Below, piece by piece: positions 11,168-23,463 of a DNA stretch of 64,000 nucleotides. The notes under the pieces are model-generated. The model did no database searches. It worked only from the letters and a program-made list of their open reading frames with translations, and had not been told where the DNA came from. The position numbers and the translations under genes were made by a program. Origin of the DNA: Bigelowiella natans CCMP2755. Lineage: Eukaryota > Cercozoa > Chlorarachniophyceae. The DNA lies in contig ADNK01001965.1 of assembly GCA_000320545.1 (NCBI GenBank), forward strand, positions 57,501 to 121,500. The letters run 5' to 3'. Positions within the stretch are counted from its first letter, which is position 1; the number at the start of each line of letters is the position of its first letter.

Positions 11168-12019
11168 TTAATTCATTAATTCATAAGTACTGTTGTCCTC
11201 TCCACATGATAATGAGGAGCTACAACTGCTACTACTACTGGCACTACTGCTGCTTTTGCTAGTGTCCACATTGTCTTCTTCCTCCTCCTTGGCAGCAACA
11301 ATAGCAGCATTGCTACCAGCATACGATGCGTATCCAGCAACAATCTTCAGTAGATGTGAGAGCAGTCCTATGTCCACCACACAGCAAGCACGCACACACA
11401 ACCATATCAAATGTTAGAGACACTTCCTCATACAGGAACCAGACTCTTCCCCCTCCCCCTCTTATTACTACTACTGGCCGCATACACATCCTTCTTACCG
11501 CTACCGTTTTCTCTACTTTGAGGAGGAATAGTACCTAAATCGTGCTGCAACACGAGCAATGCCTTCAGCGTTCGCTTCTGTAAGGAGTTATCGATGGTGG
11601 CTCGCGTGACCTCATCAATAGCGTTCTGGAGAAAGAGATAAATACGTCAGATTGGCTCGTCGCCCTTGTTAATTCATAGTATTATATATTGCATTGCTCG
11701 CTTGAGTAGCGTATTCATCGACACCATCGTCGTTGTTTTGGGTTTCAAGCTCTTGTAGCTGCTACCTTGTAGGCCATGCTCTCTAAGTGAGGGTTATCCC
11801 CAGCCTGTAATAGGTATCTAAAGAGGAGGATAGCAGGAAGAAGCAAAGTACGTGTGAGTGCCGTGACCAGTGGTTAGAGGGGGGGAGAGGGATCATAGAG
11901 CTAGAATCCAGCAAACTCGTAGTATCACGACGACTGCACAACAAATAACATGCTTTCCTCCTCATGCATGCACGGAATGGGTGGTCTGCTCAGCGAAGGT
12001 GGCGCATATACGCTTCCTA

Positions 12020-12053
<34 letters not shown>

Positions 12054-12745
12054 AACTATTACCACTACTATCGAACACATAATACCTGACAATCTTCGTC
12101 CGTTTATACGCCACAGCATGGAATAACGCTGCATCAAACTTGCCGTCGCCGCCTTCTTGGACTGAGCGCATCAGATATATGGTGATAGATAGTCAGTGTA
12201 CTACATCCATCATCGAGAAATGAAAGAGAGTAGTAGGGAGAGAGACGGGGGAGTCAAAAGGAGAGGAGAGATTTCACTATGATCAATCATTATTAGATAC
12301 TTCATTTTTTCCTTTCTCTTCTCTCGCTCCTACCCCCCCCCCCCCCTACTTCTATTTCTCAATGCTAGGTGCGAAAAGGCTCTTTTGTTGCGCTGCTGCG
12401 ACAATGGGACTAGTACCAGTTTTGTCGTCCTCCTCTTCCTCATCCTTCTCCTCGTCGTCACTAACCCCCCCCCCCCTGTTATTGATGTGGTTCGACACGC
12501 TGCTACCGCACTTGCCCTTCTTGCCATCCCGCTGGTGTTGTTTGCTCTTGTTCTTCATCAACAGCTTGCTATTTATCACTAGAGGCGCCTTGTTCTCAAC
12601 GAGAGCTTTCACCGTGCACAAGTGCGTGGACTCGCACGTGGCAAATAATACGGGTGTGCCTTTGTCATCCGTCTCGATTGCACTCGCATGGCCTTAGGAG
12701 GAGGAGGAGGAGTCATCGATGGAAATATTAGCAATGTTTTCCTCT

Positions 12746-12790
<45 letters not shown>

Positions 12791-13561
12791 CTTCCCTGGT
12801 GGTACGTGTTGCACGCATACAATGCATCCTTGTAATTTGCTGCTACAGCTGCTACTACTACTCCCTACCAACAACAACAACTGCTAGTGCTACCACTACT
12901 ACTCCTACTCCAACGACCACGACTACTACCATTTTCGAAGAGCCATTTAAGCATACCGAGGTTGCCGTACGTGCTGGCCACGTAGCTTGGGGTTTTCCCC
13001 TGACAATCTTTGATCACGGGGTCGTTCCCCCTCTCCACCAGGAGCTTGGCAGTGTCGAGGCTCATGTGCGAGTGGGAGCACTTGGCGGCTAAGTGCAGGC
13101 AGGATTCGCCTGCTAGGCTGAGGTCGTTGATGTTTGCCTTGTTGTCGAGCAAACATTTGACCACGCTTTCACATCCGAGCCACGAGGCCCACAAGAGAGG
13201 CGTGAGGTTGCAGATGCTCATGGCTCCTATGGCGGCCTTGCGCTCTATCAGCAGCTCGACGGCCTCCAGGTGGTTGCACGAAGCTGCAAGCATTAGGGGG
13301 GTTCTTCCCACGGAATCTCGCACCGAGACGCCGCCGCCCTAAGTAAGAAGAATACGAACGCGTTTTAGGTGCGAGGTACGATGGTGATGATGACGATGTC
13401 ATAGTGGGGGTGATGATGGCGATGAGAACGTAACTTCTCGGCAGATATCAAAACATCCCATCATTGAATTAATCATTATTAGTTGCTAGAGGTAACAATC
13501 ATGGCGATCATCAAGTGTGTGTTCTAGTGTAAAATGAATTTCTTTCGACATCTCTTTCTTA

Positions 13562-13601
<40 letters not shown>

Positions 13602-13987
13602 TCTCTCACCAGTCTATTATCGAGCAGCCATCGTAAGATCTTGGAAGAACCAGCTTTTGCGGCCATGAGAACTACCCCGTGCCCGTTTATATCCTTCGCA
13701 TTAACGTCGGCCTTTTTCTTTACGAGCCACTCGGCTGTGTGGTGCTGGCTCCCAGCAATCGCTACCAAAAGCGGTGTCTGGCCAGAAGTGTTCCGTTGCT
13801 AATCATGTGCATTTAAAGGCAGTAACAGAAACGCCAGATATCAATTCATTGCCACCGTATGTACCGGGAGCGAATCGGAAGTAGTGGAGACAAAAACAAG
13901 TTAAAGACCCATACAAACAATGATATACATGGATGATATTATATCATTATCCGCAGGATTCGCGCGTGTTGTGTAGTGCGCGCGTGC

Positions 13988-14028
<41 letters not shown>

Positions 14029-14599
14029 CCACTGGATGTATAACTAACTACAGCGCCCACCTCGATGGACGCCGGGTTTCTATCCAGCAGCCACTGCAAA
14101 CACCAAAGGCTACCCTCTTTTGCAGCCGATAGAATCTGCCAGAAAGAGTAATCACAACCACCACTATCATCATCAGCATCACGGTCATCATGAGGTGTCT
14201 TCGGGTTCAATTCTTTTTTCCTTAAAATTAAAAAAAAAAAAGGTGACAAATACTATCATTATCATCGTTGTCATTATCGTTGTCCATTCGAACCAGCGTG
14301 TTTCCGCCGGCGTCCGCGCTATCAGCACCGCCCATAGCCACAAGCTCTCGTGCGACCCTGAGGTTATCGTTGACCACAGCGTAGTGCAGTGCCGAGCATC
14401 CGTCGATGGTTGTCGCGCTCACAGAGTCGTGGCAGTGCCGAGCCACCTGGTCGGTGGGTTAGGGGGGGGGGGGGGGGGGTGTCATAGTCTTTTTCTAAGT
14501 CTATAAGTCATCGTCATCATCCCCATCATCCTCGTCGTCATGTTTGAACGAATCATCATGCGGAGTGTTATCCGTCATCATCGGCATGCCGCAACTACA

Positions 14600-14687
<88 letters not shown>

Positions 14688-16237
14688 ACATCGCTCATGA
14701 TACCCAGTGCAAGCACTTCAGCGAACCCCCAACTGCCGCACGCATGAAAGCCGTGTGGCGCAGCTGTCGCGTCAGGTTATTGTCCCATGAGCACCCGTGG
14801 TTATGGAGCCACTTGGATATCTTTAGCTCGCTCTGATAAGAGAGGAGCCGCATCATGTATGTGTCAGTCAGTGTGCTGGGCAACGTGTGCGATAATTCTC
14901 AATTCCTCGAATATCATCAGAAGAAGCAGAAAGAGTGAGTGTTGGCCATCATCATTATTATCATGATCATCATGTACGGTACTATGCAGGGATGGCATAT
15001 GGCAAGCACGCGCGTTGTGCGAAGGTGGCGACCAACCTTCTCCAATGCGTAGAATAGCAGAGGCATCAATCCCCATCTCGCGACGGAATCTTCTTGGCAC
15101 TGGTCGTTGTTCTTCTTCTTCTTAGCATCCACATTGTCCGTGCTGCTACTGCTGCTGCTGGTCTTATCTTTAGCTTCGGGTTCTGTTCCCACAACTATTT
15201 CTTTCTTATCGCATTCCTTTGCCTCACTAGACTCCGACTCACGCAGCTTCCTTGCCTCTTCCTGGCTTACTACTACATCGTCCTGCTCCTCCGCCTTATC
15301 GTCGTTTGTGTCGTCTATTCAACCCAGCATAACCCAGAATATGAAGGAGTGAGTGGTGAGACAGGAAAGGGGCGAGAGAGGGGGAGGGACCGGAGAATAT
15401 ACAACATCTATACTCCGAGAAAAGGAAAAGCTAAGCGTACCGTGCACGGGGGAAACAGCAGTGCGATTACTCTTGTTCGGTTGTACGACGTGGAAAATCT
15501 GGTAGGAAGATATGATTGATGATCAGCACGGCAAGGACAATGGCTGACGTGTTAGTGTCCGTGAATGTGGAGCACAACAATTCATCATCATGATGTGGCT
15601 GCTTCCCTTTTTACCGGTGGTTGGGTCAGTGGCGGGATAACCATCTTCCCAATGCGCACTGAATCATCATGATATGCGCCTTGGGAAAGGAGGTACCTGT
15701 TGAAGTTCATAAAAGCAATTATATTCTTATGCAAGCACACATGGCCGGCATTTAATTTAAATGTTATTATTTTTTTATCGGGCGATGATAGTACTCTATG
15801 CATTCGACATGGCCTCCGTACGCAGCGCATGTAAGCGGGCTTTCTGCGTCTTGAGGGGACTGCCGGTTCAAGATTGCCTTCCCTGAATAGGGGGGAGGGG
15901 GATGAAGAAGAAACACTTTTAATCCCTAGACAAACTAAGAAGGGTAGTATATAACAGAAAAGATATCGAGAGTCCAAGACGTTTGCAGATCTTACACTAG
16001 CCTTAACACGAAATCCGGTAAAACTCAGGTATCAATTAGTACCTTCATGGAGCCACTTGACAACTCCCGTGTGGCCAAATCGAGAAGCGCACATGAGAAT
16101 GTCCCTTCCGAACTTATCCGTCAGGCCTATGACCTCCTTGCTAGCATTCTCCATCAGGTGCTGCAGGCACTGAGAAAGTATACATCATCCCATACAGGAG
16201 GAGTCGGTGAAGCTTTAGTATATCACACACAAACACA

Positions 16238-16271
<34 letters not shown>

Positions 16272-17583
16272 AAGAAAGTGTTGTTTTATTGCGGCACATC
16301 TGACCTCCCTGTGTCCGTTCTTCGCAGCTAACAACAAGGCAGAGTCGCCGTTGTTTGACACGACAGAAATGGCCTCCTTCGATTTAGCAACAACTCCTTT
16401 TACATAGTCCAGATGACCATTAGCTGCTGCGTAGTGAAGAACCGTGTGCCCGCTGCAATCTTTACGTGGCGTTAACTTCTCCGTGTTCGAAAAGGCCTGT
16501 CAGTGGGACGTGAAAAAAGATCAAAACATCATATCTACCACCTAGAGGAAAGTACCACTAGTGATAGCATCTCTGCCGATAAGATAATTAGCTCTACGAC
16601 TAAACTAATGATGCTACATCAGAAATGGTCGAAAGATCCCCCTTGTATGCAGCTTCAAAGACGGGATGGCAAAACCTGAAAGCAAAGAAATTCAAACCGG
16701 ATTCCCCTTTTTTTTTTACATTTAGTTTTAGGTTTCTATGGGTACTTTCCGCCGTATTTTTGGAGAAGCCTACAGAGCTTATCTCTATCCCTCGGACACC
16801 TGGTACCATTGGTGGTGAATCCGTTACATCGTGATGGCGTCAAGGCACACTCTGCTGCAAATTTGATGTACGGTCAGACTTACCGTAGGGCACACAGTTG
16901 GATCACACTTCTTTGTGTTTCATCGCATACGTTGGCATTGGCCCTGATTGGAGTACAGCATACGGTAGCACACACGGTTATACACAAACGTACACACACA
17001 TATGGATAAGTATTTAATTTAATATACATGTATATATGTGTAGTATAGTAGGTATTTGTTTATGATATTGTGCACTTAGAAGTTATAATTTTTTTTTTTA
17101 CACAGTCCGAGGTAGTAAGAATACTTACTTCGCTTCAAGTAGTGCTTCTGCTATCTCGAAGTCAGCCAGATTTACCTACAATTCCACTCGTCACAACATT
17201 AACAACTGTTGGACGAACGTGTCGCTACCGCTGCCATAAGCGGCGTGTAACCAGTGTTGTCGCGTCTCTCGAGCGAGTATTGAAGATTTTTGCAAACCAA
17301 AACCTAAAGTTTTAGGATATTCCTTAGAAAGACTAGAAAACATCCTTTGTGTTGTGAGATGTGAGTACCGCTGTATTACTACTACCTTCTTGAGGATGAT
17401 ACGGTCACGGTTCCACGTCAAGTTTTGGATCGCGCAGGTCGTGACATCGGGATCGTTGCTCCGAACAAGTTCTAAACAAACGTCAATCAATGGTGATAGA
17501 TTCACAGGCCAATTTATAGGAGATTTACCTTCTTCAATGTCGTATTTTGGACCCGAGTTAATGTACATCCCAATAATGGACAT
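11168..17583 (-). CDS. Large multi-exon ankyrin-repeat protein
   Basis: About twenty minus-strand exons encode a solenoid of ankyrin repeats. Clear examples: RRDNTGYTPLMAAVA (about 17240), GHTVLHYAAANGHLDYV (16430), DILMCASRFGHTGVVKWL (16080), SPLTCAAYGGHVECIEYY (15820), AFMRAAVGGSLKCLHW (14720), GCSALHYAVVNDNL (14360), GQTPLLVAIAGSQ (13770), and three to four repeats in one exon at about 13340-12930 (GRTPLMLAAS, TPLLWASWLGCESVV, ESCLHLAAK). Exon 1 begins MSIIGMYINSG at 17583. The last exon (about 11360-11168) is Ser-rich and ends STYELMN-stop. Ankyrin solenoids mediate protein binding; there is no catalytic domain to name a role. Exons often match one or two repeats, as expected for growth by exon duplication. 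Many introns carry microsatellites. Exon ends are approximate, and a split into two genes near 16.9 kb is possible. Confidence 0.8.
14600..14690. repeat. Compound (CA)n(TA)n(TG)n microsatellite
   Basis: About 90 bases of alternating purine-pyrimidine DNA in an ankyrin-gene intron. CA-type and TG-type arms flank a TA core, so it is near-palindromic and could extrude or adopt Z-form. Confidence 0.95.
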
Positions 17584-18624
17584 GTTTCTTTAACCTGCTT
17601 ATTCGAAGCTGCTCCTCGTGCAGGCCTCGTGAGACTGTGAAAAAACGTAACATGATTTAGGTCCATCGAAGCCTTATTTCCCGGCGAAATCTTTGCATCG
17701 TAAATTATCTGAACATATATCCTACGAGCGTGTTCTGGTGTGAATTAATAAAAGAAGGAAGAAAGCGCGACATTGTTTATTTTAACATCTCGCAAAACCC
17801 ATACTGAGCAAGCTCTGTAATTACTAAACGAAATAAATTCATCGATCTTGCCTTTTATACAATTGTCGAGGTAGTTCCCCTTTGGAAGCAGGGGGGGGAC
17901 TGGCTTCCAGAAGCGAAATCGAATGAGTTCTCTTCCAGAAGTTAAGACTTAACGGTAGCGCTGCAGGAAAGACAATTAGAGACCCACATGCATGGAGATT
18001 CTGAACTGCGACAAAATATCTTTATTTGTCGCAATATTTCATTACTCGTTGGTAAATTCGATAAACGTACGTCCCCAACCGAAATGTCGGACCCAGATTC
18101 TCATGCTACGCCTCAAAGAAATTGTTGTCGTAAAGGGTTCGCACGCTGCGTTTAACAGCAAAGTTGGGTTTTCCGAGGGCCAACGTTTTTTAGCGGATCA
18201 ATCCAGATTTGCAGATCCCTGAAAAGCGTCTGGATTTTCGTCATTATTTCACACCAGAGTGCCTTTAGTGTACCTAATTTTTTATCCCTTAAAAAAAAAA
18301 AACAGCTGGGAAACTCGCAGCGTTTTGCTGGAAAGCGCAGGGCATTTTTTTACGCGAAAGAGCACATCGAAGGAGAGCGAAGCTGTTTTCGGTTAAACCC
18401 AGCGTTTTTTACCTGCGACAAATGAGCCTCCATGACGCACATGCACACATAGGAGCAATTGTGCAGTTACCGCAAAACCCTTCGCGAGAGCGCACTTTTC
18501 CTTAAGCGTGCTCTAACAATCTTTTCCACAGCTTCACAGGCGGAAGACCTGCCGAACCACAAGTCAAATTGCGGCGGGCTACTCCTCTCGCCCTTTCATC
18601 ATTAAAGATACAAGGAAGGAAACC
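17584..18624. promoter_or_regulatory. Shared divergent promoter (ankyrin gene / CCCH-SAM gene)
   Basis: This spacer lies between two head-to-head genes. It holds three exact copies of the recurrent heptamer: TGCGACA at 18007-18013, its reverse complement at 18027-18033, and TGCGACA at 18414-18420. The first two form a perfect inverted repeat with 9-base arms (TGCGACAAA / TTTGTCGCA) around a 9-base spacer. The third lies 205 bases upstream of the CCCH-SAM start codon. Confidence 0.55.
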
Positions 18625-19734
18625 ATGTGCTCCAAATCGCAGCCAGTAAACTTTTACGAAAATGAAAACGAGGATGAAATCAAGCATGGCAAGACATGTC
18701 ATCATTGGGCTACCGCCGGAAAGACATGTGTCCGAGGTTCAGGCTGTAAATTTGTCCATGCGTGGATCCGTCCAGATAAAGCTGGAATTTGCCGCAAGTA
18801 CCTTCTTGGAAAATGCTACTACACAGAAAATGCCTGCTACTTTCAGGTCGGTTTATGTAAACAGTTTATCAGCAAAGTAATAATCTTGCTTGTTTCTCAG
18901 CATATTCCATTTCCGATCGCTATGTATGAAGAGTTAGCTGTTTCTACTAAGAACTATGCTGAATTAGAAGTGAAAGTTCAGTCTTATCTCCAAGAACAAC
19001 GAAATCGAAAATTTCGTCCTTTGAAGATGGGTCACGTGAAACAATCGGTTGCTTCTGATCAAAAAAGGTTCTCAAAGGTAATTTCGCGGCCAACAGAGGA
19101 TCGTTTAAGTAAGGATATGCTCTCATCAATACCTCCAACTACGAAGCAAATAATGAAGACAAGTCCTTTTAAAACACTGTCACCCTTGCGTGCAACCTCT
19201 CAAAACACGAGTAGCTCTGTAACAGAACCTGACTACAAAAGATCCAGTGGAAATCTTTCATATTGGTCGCTACAAGCCTCTCCTGTACATCCACCTCATC
19301 GAAGTTCCCCTGTTGCAGGATCAACAAGAACGAAATCAAATAGTATTTCTTCGTCGGCTAATACCTTTAAGATTCGTTGTGAAAAAGCTGAAGCAGAATC
19401 AGATGGAGAGCATAGTAGCCTTGCCACTGGCCTGTCAGAGAGATCCTGTGACAGTATGATGAAAAACATAGTTGGGATTTCAAAAATAATGAAGAACAAG
19501 GCCATGAACACTTGGACTTGTGATGAAGTTCACGAATTCGTTTCTTCACTTGGAGCCGCAAAGCAATGGCCTCAGTATGCGGAATTACTTAAGGAGGAAG
19601 GCGTTGATGGAGCTACTCTCCAATTCTACAAAGCTCCTGAAGCTTTGCTCGAGGATTTTCCAGTGATAAAAAGAGGTCACGCTCGCGTTCTTGCGGACGC
19701 AGTCAACAAGACACTACAGATATATAATGAATAA
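18625..19734 (+). CDS. CCCH zinc-finger protein with C-terminal SAM domain
   Basis: Two exons, 18625-18846 and 18901-19734, give about 351 residues. Two tandem CCCH fingers lie at residues 25-80: CHHWATAGKTCVRGSGCKFVH, and a second one of form C-X7-C-X6-C-X3-H. Its final His is the first codon of exon 2 (CYFQ then H), which fixes the intron. A Ser/Lys-rich linker follows, then a SAM domain at about residues 275-345 (WTCDEVHEFVSSLG, WPQYAELLKEEGVDGATL, FPVIKRGHARVL). CCCH fingers usually bind AU-rich or structured RNA and SAM domains oligomerise or bind RNA, so a role in mRNA regulation is likely but inferred. It is divergent from the ankyrin gene and has no microsatellites. Confidence 0.88.
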   Translation: MCSKSQPVNFYENENEDEIKHGKTCHHWATAGKTCVRGSGCKFVHAWIRPDKAGICRKYLLGKCYYTENACYFQVGLCKQFISKVIILLVSQHIPFPIAMYEELAVSTKNYAELEVKVQSYLQEQRNRKFRPLKMGHVKQSVASDQKRFSKVISRPTEDRLSKDMLSSIPPTTKQIMKTSPFKTLSPLRATSQNTSSSVTEPDYKRSSGNLSYWSLQASPVHPPHRSSPVAGSTRTKSNSISSSANTFKIRCEKAEAESDGEHSSLATGLSERSCDSMMKNIVGISKIMKNKAMNTWTCDEVHEFVSSLGAAKQWPQYAELLKEEGVDGATLQFYKAPEALLEDFPVIKRGHARVLADAVNKTLQIYNE

Positions 19735-20465
19735 TGCTGCAAATGATAGAGAAGTTGTTGTATTTTGGCAGTTGCAAGTTGAATTGTTAAGGATGGTAAT
19801 GCATGATGTATTCATATATAAATTTGCTTTTAAAAAATTGACTCCCAAAAGTATTCTCAAACAAATATTTTGTGCTCTGCGCAGCAGCATGTGCACTGCA
19901 ATGCGATGCCATGCATGAGCTAATCCAGGGTAGTATATGACTTAAATCCACGCTTTCTCCTCGGTAGCTATGCTATTTATAAATCATAGTTACATCAGTT
20001 ATATCTGGTTCAGCGAGCACATTGTCTATGAGCTTTCTGTACAAAAGCTTTCAAAACATAAATATATCGCTTTCGGAGATTTTTACTAGAATAAATTATG
20101 CTTTCTTTATATTAACACAAAGTTACACACACCAAAACAGCAGTCATCATTGTACATAGCAATGCTCATAGTTCATATGAACCTAGAAAATTCGTGCATT
20201 CAGCGTCTCATTCAATATTGGAAGTGTCTTGTTTTGATGTTTTATCGCAGACTGTTTACTTGTCCTTTTAGCATACAAATTGCACCTGGACTGCTAGGTG
20301 CGGACTTGGTCACGCAGTTGGTTGATCATGTAAGCGCAATGCGGCGTTGAAGCGCGACAGACAAATCGCAACCCTATCTGCCTAAAACTCAGTGCAAAGC
20401 TCGCTAGCAACATTCCATGACAGCAATAATTCTTAGTGTAAGTTGACTCTTTTCGTACGTAGTTC
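19735..20465. other. Convergent spacer, no gene seen
   Basis: AT-rich spacer between the 3' ends of the CCCH-SAM (+) and aldo/keto reductase (-) genes. No open frame with recognisable content is present. It presumably contains both 3' UTRs. Confidence 0.4.
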
Positions 20466-23155
20466 TTACGGGATGCGCTCCCCAATTTCCCCTTCTCCGT
20501 ACCAATCCCTCCCAACCCTTTCGCTTGCGAATACGGGAAGTCTGTTCTTCATGTGAACCCTATCTATTTCCCACATTAACTCTTCCGGTAGCAGCAGACG
20601 ACGACTTCCATCGCTGTTGTACGTACTATCCTTCGCTATCTCAAGACACTGTCTGAGCTGTTGCATGCTTGTATGGGCAAGAAGTGTGGAGGTGACCAGA
20701 TCACGCGATTGGCACCACTTGATAGCCATCTCGGTGAGACTCATACCGTATTTATCAGCTAGTTTCGCGTATTCTCGCACGGCCTGAGAAGCAGGCTCTG
20801 AACGATATCGGTATAGCGTTCGACCCCAACCCATCGTGTCCATTCGTCCACGGGGTTTGGCCATGCTTCCTCTTGCTCGCAATAAATCCTTGTCGTCGGG
20901 GGCGGGAGGGGGACCGGAGAGGTATTTACCAGTGAGGACACCGCCAGCAAGCGTGTTATATGCCATAAAACCGACGTTTTCATGAATTGGACTCGAAGCT
21001 TCGCTGACACCTGATTGGAGGAGGAGGAAGTGTTCGAATATACACACTCATACACAATTAAAAATGACCATGTTATGATATATATATATATATATATATA
21101 TATATCTATATATTTATATATATTATGTGCGAGTGTATCTGTGATACATCGTGTACGTATTCTACTTATATGCCAGTCCCACCATTTTCCTCTGCCCTTC
21201 GATCTATCAATGAGAAGTCATTTTGCATCACACATGGAGCTGTCGCCCCCCCTCCTAAGAGCTTGGCCGCGGCACATGATGCTGCAAGGCCATATGCATT
21301 ATCGTTGCACATTCCCCAGCCTCTAATCTTTCCAGCCTTCACGAGCTTCGACATTGCTTCGGCAATCTCCTCGAATGAAGCGTGGTTACCTGTGGTTGTA
21401 ATCGTTGCTTTTAGTATCATTTAAGAATGATGAGGCTGGTGACAACGATGGAAATGATAATGAAGATGGTGCTAAGTTGTTGCATCACACAGTGCTTCGC
21501 CTTGTCATCATCGTGCGTATATGCAGACCCCCCGTCCTCTTCCTCACGATGATGATAATGATGATGATGATGATGATGATCATAATAAGTATTACGGTAG
21601 TAAGGTGACCCCTCCGTGTCACGATGATATTGAAGAGACTGCCCCCAATTAGATTGGGGAGTGTAGCGTGCTGGCCAGTGAAGCAGGTAGAGGTCGATAT
21701 AATCAGTGCCCAGCCTCTTCAGACTATCCTCGCAGTCTCTCTCAATATTAACGCGATTCACGTTGCTTCCGCCCGTGATCTTGGTGGCAATAGCGACTTT
21801 ATCCCTCCTGGTTTTGTCTTTAGCGAGCCACCGCCCTATGATCTCTTCCGTGAGCCCCTCGGGCGCACCTCGACCGCTAGGTATTGGGTATTGTTCCGCA
21901 GTATCTATGAGGGAGAGGCCATTCTCTAGGATTCCATAATCCAGCATCTCATGACAGAGCTTCTCATCCGGGCCATTGAAATCCGACGAGCCCCAGCGCT
22001 GAGTTCCAAGCCCGATTTCGGACGTCACGATATCACCTGACGAAGCCAGTGGACCGACAAATACATGAATAACGACGATGGAGGAGGAGGAGGAGGAGGA
22101 GGAGGAGGAGGAGGAGGAGAAAAAGATAGAATAATTTTCAGGAAAAATTAGTAGCGGTTGCCATGCGTTTTTCAAATGAAGAACTTTGAGGGAAAATGGT
22201 TGCTCATTGTAAAAAGCTATGAACATAAAGACGACATGCAAAAGAGGGAAGTTGATGTGTTTTTTCGCAATGAGCAACAATTAAATAGCGTAATATTTTG
22301 GCACAGAGCCCTCCTGTTGATAATGGCAGCATCCGCGTGTATGTAATTGGGGCAGGGTGTACATGTACCTGATCCCATGCGCTTGTGACGTATACCCTCT
22401 ATGATACCAAGCACCTCGTTCGTAGCTCCTTGTGCATTTTTCCCTTTAGTTCTTCCAGACAGCCTCTCCACGTTGTCAGGAGGTATAGCCTGCCGCTGCC
22501 GGGATGATGATGACGATGATGCCTCTGCTGCATTAGCTGGCTGCCCATCCCAAGGCCATTTAAAAGAGAATAGCCCTCCGCCACTGTCACCTTCTTTCGA
22601 GCTAGCAGCTGCCACTGCGAACATCCCCCCCCCCGTTGTGGATAGCACGCCTCTGCGACGAGGAGGACTTCTGACCTTCTCATTATGACCCCCATTCGGA
22701 GATGGTGGTGGTGGTGAAGATGATGATCGGACCCAGCTTTCAGAACAGGAAAATGCGAGTTCCACATTTAGCATTGAGGAACGACATCATGCACGAGAAA
22801 TGAACGATGGAACATCCCATAAAAACGAGAATTTCACTGCAGAGATATTAAACTCAAGAGAGTTCCAAAATATTGGATAAAGTATGCGAAGAAAAACACT
22901 CTTTTTAAAAATTATGATTACTTTCTGCGTGGTAAAAACTTACGTGCTACGGCCGCGAGAAAGCGTTGGAATGATGCGACGTGGGGCGAAATCAAAGTGG
23001 TCTCCCACATCCGGGCGGCCCCAGGTAGGCAGCAAGGGAGAAGACACGATGACCACAGAGAGAAATCCCATGGCGCATAATGCGGTAGCCGCGAACCGAC
23101 GATAGCTCACCGGCCGATGCAGGCCACGAAGAAGCGACGGGCAGGTGAGCACCAT
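20466..23155 (-). CDS. Aldo/keto reductase with long N-terminal leader
   Basis: Five exons keep phase: 23155-22944, 22736-22369, 22036-21623, 21389-21183 and 21010-20466, for 581 residues. The AKR barrel starts near residue 195 (SEIGLGTQRWG). The catalytic tetrad is visible: Asp and Tyr in SLIDTAEQYP, Lys in VAIATKITGG and His in DLYLLHWPAR. Further landmarks are KIRGWGMCNDNAYGL, CVMQNDFSLIDRR and FMAYNTLAGGVLTGKYLSG. It resembles the Tas-like AKR subgroup, NADPH-dependent reductases of small carbonyls; the substrate is unknown. Unusually, about 190 residues precede the barrel: a signal-anchor-like segment (RRFAATALCAMGFLSVVIVS) and then a Ser/Pro/Arg-rich linker. This suggests import into an organelle or membrane anchoring. 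It is divergent from the carrier gene and shares a spacer with three TGCGACA elements. Confidence 0.9.
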
Positions 23156-23463
23156 TTTGTCGTAGGTTTTCTGAGGTTCCTCCAAAGCTTTTTAATTACT
23201 GCGACAAAGCCAAGATCTTGTCGTCTGATGATGGACCCGACACCTTTATAAAATCCAACCGATGGCAGTGTCGCAGTGAAATATCGCCTTGTATTAATTG
23301 GATAAAAGGATTTCTTTCTGTCGGCTCGTCGGCTCCCATCCCCAAGAATTACATTGAAATCGCATGGGGATCTCGGACATTGCGACATAAAAGTTTTTTT
23401 TTTTCGCTCCGAATTTTGCGGGCCTGAAATTTGAAAAGGAATTCAAAATTGTTTCAACTCACG
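23156..23463. promoter_or_regulatory. Shared divergent promoter (aldo/keto reductase / TPT carrier)
   Basis: This 308-base head-to-head spacer contains three exact heptamers: TGCGACA at 23200-23206, TGTCGCA at 23269-23275 and TGCGACA at 23381-23387. Distances to the two start codons are 45-226 and 77-258 bases. This is one of the densest clusters of the element in the window. Confidence 0.6.

Noticed and set aside
14507-14836. His/Thr-Tyr/Ile repeat frames
   Set aside because: Produced by the (CA)n(TA)n(TG)n tract in an ankyrin-gene intron.
21417-22280. Single 287-codon minus frame through the AKR exon
   Set aside because: It fuses a real exon (22036-21623) with flanking intron containing GGA and GAT repeats; family alignment and phase demand introns.
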